A stretch of DNA of 64,000 bases from Sinohyriopsis cumingii (Eukaryota; Mollusca; Bivalvia; Unionida; Unionidae): the NCBI GenBank assembly GCA_028554795.2, contig JAPYKE020000270.1:699501-763500 (forward strand). The letters run 5' to 3'. The translations under genes and the position numbers were made by a program. This document shows positions 56,928 to 64,000 of the stretch, in pieces. How positions within the stretch are numbered: the stretch's first letter is position 1; every line of letters starts with the position of its first letter. The notes beneath the pieces are model-generated. The model had not been told where the DNA came from and made no database searches. It saw only the letters and a program-made list of their open reading frames with translations.

Positions 56928-57299
56928 ATGGACGAGACCACACAGATCGAAGTTTTCATCAGAGCTTTGCTAGGGGTCACCCGAACATTGTCTTCAGACC
57001 AGCCGAGGGATTACTTACGCTCCCTTCGAGATAAAAGTCAAGATACTTGCTATATCTGTCAGAAGAAAGGGCATTGGTCTTCAGAGTGTCCAGACCGTCA
57101 ACAAAGCAAAACAGGGGCTAAAAGAGACAAAAGTCAAGATACCTGTTATCATTGTCAAGAAAAAGGACATTGGTCTCCAGATTGCCTTAAGAAACAACAG
57201 GAGCAAGAAGAAGAGGGGAGTGATGGAGAGGAAGAAGAGGAAGAAAGCAGACAGGTGAAGAAACAGAAACAGGAGAAAAAAAAGAAGGAAAGAAAGTGA
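56928..57299 (+). CDS. Two-zinc-knuckle (CCHC) protein, 123 aa, intact
   Basis: The ATG at 56,928 is the first after the TATA box (an upstream in-frame extension exists without ATG). After a short N-terminal helix (QIEVFIRALLGVTRTL), two CCHC knuckles lie at about residues 43-56 and 71-84: CYICQKKGHWSSEC and CYHCQEKGHWSPDC, each preceded by a repeated DKSQDT. The tail is acidic, then basic (EEEEEE, then KKQKQEKKKKERK). CCHC knuckles bind single-stranded nucleic acid. The gene runs opposite to the polymerase, which suggests a role early in replication, but that is inference. AATAAA follows at about 57,439. Confidence 0.8.
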   Translation: MDETTQIEVFIRALLGVTRTLSSDQPRDYLRSLRDKSQDTCYICQKKGHWSSECPDRQQSKTGAKRDKSQDTCYHCQEKGHWSPDCLKKQQEQEEEGSDGEEEEEESRQVKKQKQEKKKKERK

Positions 57300-57611
57300 G
57301 AATGAAGTGGAGGAAAAAGCTGTGAAAGTGAAGACATTTAAAAAAAGAGAGAGTGAAAAAAGAAAAAGAAGAAGAAGCTTATGAACTTTTTAAAATATTA
57401 GGTGGTGTTGTGATTTGGACTGTAAAATTTGTACCAGAATAAAAAGTCTATAAAACGTAAGTGTGTCTCTTGGTTTTGATTTTTAGTATAAGAATCTACA
57501 CTCACACGCACTCAATCATTCACACGTACTATGAGGGTAAATAAGGTTTTCTTTTTAGTTTTAATTGATCTTGGCAAATTGAAACATTATTTCTTTTCGA
57601 GAGACATGGGT

Positions 57612-57627
57612 GGCCCTGAAAAGGGCC
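57612..57627 (-). terminator. Histone-type 3' stem-loop, copy 5 (best match)
   Basis: On the minus strand ACCCAAA-GGCCCTTTTCAGGGCC-ACCCA matches the metazoan histone consensus on both flanks. A CTCGAAAAGAAAT block starts about 10 nt downstream, in the position of the histone downstream element. It follows the stop of the gene at 57,660-58,222 by about 33 bp. Confidence 0.88.
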
Positions 57628-57659
57628 TTTGGGTCTTGATGGATTTTAAATAACAAAAT

Positions 57660-58222
57660 TTAGGAAGCAATCAACTTTAACTGCCTTAAGTCTTTGACAC
57701 GACCAAGGCCTACTTGTGGACTGCGTACTGTCGATGATGATTTGGTAGAAATAATTAAGGGTGGTAAGGTAGGTGTTGTCACAGGTTTGGGTTGTTTAGC
57801 TCTTGAAGGTCTTTTTCTCTTCGGTCGTAATAAAGAAGTCTGATACATTTGTTTCAGACTTCTTATCTCCGCTAAAATGTCTAACAGTATCGTGACCGTT
57901 TGATTTTCACCTTCTTGTTTCTTTGCTGATGCTTCTTATTGTTGTTTTTTTCTTACCTCTTCTTCTTGCTGTTGCTGTAGGAGAAAAGCTTGTTCCACTT
58001 CCTTTTGCTGTTGTATACATTTCTCCAATTCTTCTTCTGTCTTTGTTTAAAATTCTCCACATGCGGTAATGAAGGAGAAGGTGGCGAAGGTTCCGGAACA
58101 AATTCTTGCGAAAGAAAATCCACAAAATCCCAATTTACTTCTTCTGGAAGTAAGTCCGGGTTTCCTTGGGTAGTCTCCACGACTGGTGCACCCCAATTCA
58201 CGGTCTTCTGAGTTTGCGCCAT
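57660..58222 (-). pseudogene. Right-arm Gln/Glu-rich coiled-coil gene, one frameshift and one stop
   Basis: From the ATG at 58,222: MAQTQKTVNWGAPVVE, a VNWDFVDFLSQEFVPE segment and a Pro/Ser-rich part. After a frameshift near 58,040 comes a Gln/Glu coiled coil (EELEKCIQQQKEVEQAFLL), TAA at about 57,936, and in the same frame TVTILLDILAEIRSLKQMY and a basic C-terminus (RPKRKRPSRAKQPKP) to the stop at 57,660. The coiled-coil region resembles the left-arm remnant at 35,648-35,865. It has a TATATAG box at about 58,258 and a histone-like hairpin downstream. Function unknown. Confidence 0.65.
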
Positions 58223-58428
58223 GTTTATGCTTACTGTGTCGCAAACTCTAGTGCCTCTATATAGGACATGTGATGTCACGGACTGCTTTCTTCAGATTGG
58301 ACAAAGGGTGACTGAATTTTGTAACGCGTGTTTGGATTGGTCAATTAACTCAATCCGTTTCAATCCTTCCTCTCCCTATAAATAAGCACAGTTCACTGCA
58401 TTCCTTCACCTGTTCTCGGCACCCCAGC
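58223..58428. promoter_or_regulatory. Divergent promoter with two TATA boxes and CCAAT-type motifs
   Basis: CTATATAGAGG faces left at about 58,255-58,264 and CTATAAATA faces right at 58,376-58,384. Between them are ATTGG (inverted CCAAT) motifs at about 58,297 and 58,336. Confidence 0.65.
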
Positions 58429-58662
58429 ATGTGGACCACAGTGGAATCGTCTACTTTAATCTCACCGATGATGTTCCGGACTGACATACCGATGTATGTC
58501 CGATCCACCTGGACTATTGTCCATAGGACAGAAACAAGCCTGTGGATGAGAAGGATTTACGTGGAGAGGCAAGGATGCCTAAAGAGGGTGTTAGTGTATG
58601 GTCCTGAAGTCAGACGTAGTTTAAGGAAAAGAAGAACATCTCAAAGATGCCCTCTATGTTAA
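58429..58662 (+). CDS. Right-arm small protein, 77 aa, intact
   Basis: The ATG at 58,429 follows TATAAATA by about 45 bp, and the frame is open to TAA at 58,660. The protein begins MWTTVESSTLISPMMF, has a basic middle (SLWMRRIYVERQGCLKR) and ends KRRTSQRCPLC, with two Cys near the C-terminus. No family recognised. A histone-like hairpin starts 28 bp after the stop, at the inner edge of the right TIR. Confidence 0.65.
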   Translation: MWTTVESSTLISPMMFRTDIPMYVRSTWTIVHRTETSLWMRRIYVERQGCLKRVLVYGPEVRRSLRKRRTSQRCPLC

Positions 58663-58669
58663 CAGTAGG

Positions 58670-59026
58670 GTATGTTAACATAAACCCAAAGGCCCTTTTC
58701 AGGGCCACTCCTATATCTCGAAAAGACCTTGACTTTCATTGCCTCCATTTTTCTTTAAATGTCTCTTGTCTGTGTACATGTTCTATTTCCCATTGTCCCT
58801 AGACAGTCCCACCCTGTTCAATTTCCCTTGACGCTAAACAGTCCCACCCTATTCAGTTTCCCTTGACGCTAAACAGTCCCACGATTTATTCCCATGTTAA
58901 ATTCCCTTTGACGCTATATCGTCCCAGGGGTTTCCGTAATGTTAAATTTCTCATTGACGCTATATCGTCCCAGGGTGGTTTGTAATGCTAATTCCCATTG
59001 ACGCTGAATCGTCCCCATTCACTACT
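58670..59026 (-). repeat. Right terminal inverted repeat of the Polinton
   Basis: Reverse complement of 33,599-33,957. It contains the same six iterated units (about 58,795-59,016) and ends CACTACT before the CATATG duplication. Confidence 0.9.
58691..58706 (+). terminator. Histone-type 3' stem-loop, copy 6 (right TIR)
   Basis: The plus-strand context is ACCCAAA-GGCCCTTTTCAGGGCC-ACTCC with GAAAAGA at 58,720-58,726. It is the mirror image of copy 1 in the left TIR and ends the rightward gene before the iterons. Confidence 0.85.
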
Positions 59027-59032
59027 CATATG
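59027..59032. other. Right target-site duplication CATATG
   Basis: Direct repeat of 33,593-33,598. Confidence 0.85.
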
Positions 59033-59379
59033 GCTTACTTGACACCTAACGCAGCAAATGCAGACTGAATTGCTACCTTTAACTTGGGTGTGTGCTGGGT
59101 CTATCCCCACTCGAGTATAGCCTTACATTCAGGTCGCTAGGGTCTATGAAGCCAGTCATATTGACCCAAGACCTAACGGTTCAATTAAATAGTGATTTAT
59201 ATGCACAGTACTGCCAGGGGGATGATGCTCTATTTCCTTCCATCGGGATCAATTCAATATTCCGCTTATGAACGTTAACCAGACGAACATGCCCGTATGG
59301 GCGAAAAACAACTACAATTTAAATGATGATGGCGATAACTAACACCAGATGTGAATGAAGGTGTCTAGAAGATATACAA
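59033..59379. other. Non-coding flank right of the Polinton
   Basis: No feature recognised. Confidence 0.4.
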
Positions 59380-61899
59380 TTCGGTCAGTTCTCTCGAATA
59401 ACGAATTTACCAATGACAACTAGAGCGTATCACTCAAGCCCATTTTACAATGAAAACTGATTTGTTTTGAGTGAATATAGCAAGAATGTCATGGTGTGAT
59501 TTCGATCTGTTGTAATAAAACTAGAAAATTTTAACCAAATTGGGTATAGACGGAACGATTTAGTAGATTATCGTCGCTAACAGTAATTCTACGGCACCTA
59601 AGACATCTTTCACTTTTGAATGATATGTTCAATCATTCCTTTAATCATAAGCTTTTATGTATTTTGTCTTCTCTCATCCTGATAACTCCGAGATATATAT
59701 TAAAGATACTGTAGATATGTCCGTGATCATTGTTTATCTGAATGCAATAATGATTCCGTTACATACCCTAACTACTTTCAGTTGTGATTTAAAGCAAATC
59801 ATAACAATAAATTCCTTTTGTAATATTCAGAGGACGAAATCAATTGCAACAAAATGCTACAAATACATAAGTTATACGTGTTTTGCAATGCAAATCAGAG
59901 CGCAGTTGCCACAACAATTTACATTTGGACAGAATTTAATGTAAACTTCCAGTCGGTCCCGCACTAACCCTAAAAGCGAATCTTCGCCTGTTACTAGAAT
60001 ATACCCCCTGCAAGAATAATTAAAGTCTATAAATATAGAATCAGGCCGATCAATTACTTGTAAGATGAATGGCATTTATTTGTGCCACGCCACCCAATCT
60101 AGTACCTCTGTGACATCCATATATTGGTGGAAGACCCATGTATGGCTTATATTTTAAAGATGTTTCTGACCTGTGCTGAAACAGATACAACATAGATATT
60201 CAAAATATTCTTATTCTATTTGCGGTAGTAGGAGCCTTTTGACATTAGTTAAATTTCATAAATCGTGCATTCATGATGATATATTTTAACAATAATACAG
60301 ATCCAGTTGATAAAGAGTTTGAGGATAAGATATGGCTCTGTTCCACACATCTGCATCAGCCAAATATATATTTATCGGCTAAATAATCGAAACATCACAC
60401 TCGAAGAATAAAAAGAGATGCATGAATCAGACCAATTAAGGTCAGTGAGATCAGGGAGTAATCAATTTTATATTATCAAATACATGTCATGCATGATTAT
60501 ATTTGATTATGCATTCTGCAATGCGATTTAAAATTAGCTTTATTCGTCATAAGGTATTCTACAAACAAATAATAAAGATGTAGGTAGTGTTTAATTCTGA
60601 TTAAATTGGTACAAAACAGTTGATTATACCTGTATACCGGAACCTTTATTGTCTAATACTTATGAAATTGGATAAAACCTAAATATTTTTATATTATTAG
60701 TTTACATTCATTCAGAATTATCTTTTACTATTGGCTTTCCGTGCTTTTCCTATAATGTACAAGTGATCGATCAAGATTGTAAAGAGAATACGATATCCTA
60801 TTATAGTAAAGTATAAAAATGTCAATTTCTAGAAGAGTACAAAGCAATTAGCAATATATGTACGTTTCTGTATAGACTGTGCCGAAGAAAACTAAAGAAC
60901 ATAAAAATGAATGAAGATTGAAAATGGAAACACTTGCAGGAGAAGGTACACAGTAACTTCAGTCGCAGTGTAAGTATTATATAATTTTATTGTGAATCTT
61001 ATTTTACCTCCTTTGCAAGTATTTTCATTAATCAGGTTAGTATATCGCTTATGGGTGGCCGAGAAGTCTAAGGCACTCATGTTTTGTTTACAGATCAAGG
61101 CCATCTCACTTTGTCTGTATGGGTTTCACTTCAGGGCTCGTAAAAGGTATGTCAGAAATATTGCCAAGGGTTCCCTTGGGGCAATATGGTTCTTGCCTGG
61201 TTCTTCCTCCGCCACACTAAGCTATGATATGCGACAAAATGGCATTAAACCATAGTGTGGTTCTGAACCTCAAAACGAAATAACTCCATCAATGTGACGG
61301 TTCTAAGACAGAATATTTAACATCTTATTAAACGTGTGCTTCCGGGATAATAATGCTATTAGAGTTCACATTGAGTAACTTGTTATCACTGTTTTTATGG
61401 GTAGTTCTTTGCAAGAAGATAATTGGTTCTCAAGAATGGTGTCCTATACCAACATCGTGTAGTTTGGTCGTTTTGTAATTGGCACGACACCGGAATGTCT
61501 CTCTAAAAGACTGTGTCTGACGGAGTGTATAGATGATTTTGATGATTCGAAAGTTATATAGCAGTTGAAATTTATTTTCATCTTTGGTTCCGAGCCAGGC
61601 CTAACTATTTGCGGTAGAAAGACCAATGATTTTGAGCAGTGATATGAACTTAACGACATTTTAAGGATTCACTGTATGTTCAGATATTTAATCGCGCGGG
61701 TTTTGGAAAGGATTATATATGATTGGGCAATGGTAGACTAAATGCAGGTATATACCCTAATGTATGTTAATAGGTGTGATTCATGGCGGGAACGTAACTA
61801 CAATACGTGTAAATAATGTGGAATTGAGACTGCCGTTCACATTCGGATCGTTGTCATTGTACTGTAATGGGATCATGAGTTATCATATAGCACACATAT
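59380..61899. repeat. Dispersed repeat unit A, copy 3
   Basis: Colinear with 21,860-24,900 through most of its length, with many substitutions and small indels. It shares AACCAAATTGGGTAT, ATATTGGTGGAAGACC and the right-end TCGGATCGTTGTCATTGTAC. Confidence 0.8.
61040..61145 (+). repeat. tRNA-Ser/Leu-like segment inside repeat A, copy 3
   Basis: Same arrangement as at 23,850: TGGCCGAGAAGTCTAAGG (box A-like) and GGGTTTCACTTC (box B-like), with a longer spacer. Degenerate; not a functional tRNA gene. Confidence 0.5.
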
Positions 61900-63399
61900 T
61901 TGTCGGATAATGACGAAGATGATGATGACTATCAGTACTGGTAATGTTATCATTCCTATGATGTATATTAAAGTTTGACACGCGTGAAGGTGTATCTTTT
62001 GTACATCCTTCAGTGATCCTAGTAATATTAAAACTTATAGATCAATCAAGTATCAATATAAATTTTCTTGTAAAGGGATGTCAGTTTTGGCAGATAGAAA
62101 CCAACGGATCCACGACTGTTTCAGGTGAATGGATGATATTACCCACCCCGTCATTCCATATTTTCCAGTGTGAAACGATTTAACAGTTTTCCCTATTCCC
62201 TTTCCCATTCGTGCCTCGAGTTCACGTCTGTTCTATTGTTTGTGTCCAATTATTATGAAGACATGACGGCAAGTACTGCAAGATAATATACCAATTTTTA
62301 AAATATTTGACACCTTGAATTTAGTTTCTTACATACCATGAATATTGAAAAGAGATTGAAGTATTCCGTGAATGTTAAATATTCCTCCCCAAACACGTCA
62401 AGCGCAATTATGTTGTGACCTGCTCTTTTGAAATCATTGCTGTATAAATCCAGGCAATGAATGTAAAGCCTAAATAATGTATCCGCTTTGAAAGCTTTGA
62501 CAATGTTACAATATTCTATTTTTATTCTAGATGTTCACCCCGCTATACACTTTAATAGATCAAAGAAATGTGTCACCCTAAGATGCATAAGTTAATTTTA
62601 TGCAATTCGGTGATTGGCATCTTTCTATTTGATTATGACACAAAAGTGAAAACAGTCCTCTGGGCTATTTTTATAAATGCAAACTGGATAGAAGATTCAG
62701 TTTAAATGTAGTTGTTTGTAACGCAATGCGAACTAATTAAAAATTTGAATCTACAGTTTGGTGTTTCAGCTATATAACCAACTTTATCTATGCACTGAAA
62801 AAAGCATTAAAAGAGATCAAATACCACTGTTGTTAAAAAAGTTTATTGCTGAGAAGAAACTGTTAAGAGATTTTATTATTTATTCCAGCTGAAAGTCGAT
62901 ATATTTCAGAGATTAATTCGTGTCTGACAAACAATCACATTATTCACACACATTATAGCAATCTCGTCATGCTGAACCAAGCTTATAAACAGACATTAGC
63001 GTCTACCTTCATTTAGCCAACCTTTTCCCCAATAAGATTTAATCCTTTACAAAAACAACGCGAACGAACACTAAGCCTGTTAAAACGCTTTTAAGTTTAT
63101 ATAACTGCCCAAAAGTAATTATGTCCTTTGGCAAAATAAAAGATGGCCGAGCTCAGAACTCAAGTCGAAAATGGGCATAAACAACTATATACATCTTGAA
63201 ACTACAGAATCATCTGTGTATTCCATCAGACACTAGCTTTCAGAAAAACATTTCAGTGTATTTTAAAATTACAGCCTGACCATACGTTGCAGATGTGTGC
63301 CCCCTCCAAATGTTTGGGGTTTTTTTTGTTTTATTTGGAGGTGGGGGGTATTTTGTTGGTGGTGGTGTGGTTTGTTTGAAGATCAGAGCGGGGTTGTTA
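61900..63399. other. Non-coding DNA
   Basis: No gene recognised. A G/T-rich tract lies at about 63,315-63,382. Confidence 0.4.
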
Positions 63400-64000
63400 T
63401 ACCAAATCATCTTTAGGACAAATGTTATGTAATCTTCCCAACATTCGCACTAACCCTGAAAATGTTATGTTCCGTCACATCGCTCTCATTCGAATACAGC
63501 CCTCAATCAAATATTGACGGTCCCTAAGTATACAATTAGCGTGTAATTAGTTGTAACACCCCGCCCAAGCAGTTACTTCTCTGTTGTTGATATATTGGTT
63601 GAAGACAAAATTACGACTTGTATTTTACAAGTGTTTCTGACCGGGGCAAACACAGGAATAGCTTATATATTCAAAACATTATTTTTGTATTTTCGGTATG
63701 TAGTAGCAGCCGTTCAACAGCAATGACTTCAAAAGTCACACATTCTTGGTCATATTTAAAAAATAATGTACATCCAGTTGATAAAGATTTTGACGAGGCA
63801 ATACCGCACTGTTCAGGATAAATGTATCAGATAAAAATGTATTTATCGGCCAAATAAACAAAACAAAATTCAAATTCGATGAACGCATGAAGAAGATACG
63901 CATGAAACAGACCCATTACCTTATTTGTCATGAGACTGGTTAGTAGTCAACTTGATTTTATTTCATATATGTCAGGTATAGATCTGTTTGATTATGTTTT
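63400..64000. repeat. Dispersed repeat unit A, copy 4 (runs off the window)
   Basis: It is more diverged but shares GATATATTGGTTGAAGAC, CAAGTGTTTCTGACCGGGGC and GTATGTAGTAGCAGCC with the other copies. It continues past the right edge. Confidence 0.65.

Larger units (their letters stand above)
33599..59026. mobile_element. Polinton/Maverick (adintovirus-like) element, complete but inactivated
   Basis: This element of about 25.4 kb begins AGTAG and ends CTACT, has inverted repeats of about 360 bp and a 6-bp target duplication. Hallmark Polinton genes are all present: protein-primed PolB, rve integrase with chromodomain, A32-like packaging ATPase, double jelly-roll major capsid protein, minor capsid protein and adenain protease. 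Nearly all are on the minus strand. Two plus-strand genes lie near the right end. About 5.8 kb of the left arm is later insertions (LTR-like, LINE, DNA transposon). Frameshifts and stops in every replication gene show a dead copy. By eye the inverted repeats differ at only about nine positions in their outer 240 bp. Confidence 0.93.

Overview
The window looks like ordinary, AT-rich, repeat-laden nuclear DNA of a marine invertebrate. A mollusc, perhaps a cephalopod, is my best guess. The reasons are long TA, CT, CA, TAA and GATA microsatellites, several non-LTR retrotransposon families, MITE and tRNA-like repeats, a decayed SUEL-type lectin gene and a Polinton/Maverick (adintovirus-like) element. 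The species assignment is inference. I see no convincing intact host gene.

Layout. 1-12 kb: non-coding DNA with minisatellites, microsatellites, a hAT-like zinc-finger remnant (about 3.7 kb) and a Crypton/DUF3504-type recombinase remnant (about 7.1-7.7 kb). 12.3-16.2 kb: a broken minus-strand LINE with endonuclease and reverse transcriptase. 19.5-20.0 kb: a secreted SUEL-lectin pseudogene with two in-frame stops and no frameshift. 20.8 kb: a foldback MITE. 21.9-28.4 kb: a duplicated block built from two repeat units (called A and B here) plus GATA arrays; unit A recurs at 59.4-61.9 kb and at the right window edge, and two copies carry a tRNA-like segment. 28.4-33.2 kb: a decayed plus-strand LINE and minisatellites.

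33,599-59,026: a complete Polinton of about 25.4 kb, bounded by AG...CT termini, inverted repeats of about 360 bp and a 6-bp target duplication (CATATG). It encodes protein-primed DNA polymerase B, integrase with chromodomain, packaging ATPase, major and minor capsid proteins, adenain-type protease, several small basic virion-type proteins, a BIR-domain protein, tandem small paralogues and a two-zinc-knuckle protein. Most genes carry stops or frameshifts, so the element is dead, but several small ORFs are still open. Its left arm is interrupted by an LTR-like insert (35,866-36,666) and by a LINE (37,189-42,222), which itself carries a 2.4-kb DNA transposon (37,299-39,697) with its own TIRs and TTA duplication.

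Most notable observation: six genes in the two arms of the Polinton end in a hairpin matching the metazoan replication-dependent histone mRNA 3' stem-loop. Five of the six are followed by a purine-rich GAAAAGA block like the U7-binding histone downstream element. The compact core genes instead use TATA-like boxes overlapping the preceding gene's last codons, and AATAAA sites where a tail signal is visible. This suggests two expression classes, one tied to S-phase histone-type 3' processing. The left arm is also a tandem array of small gene modules sharing one upstream promoter element.
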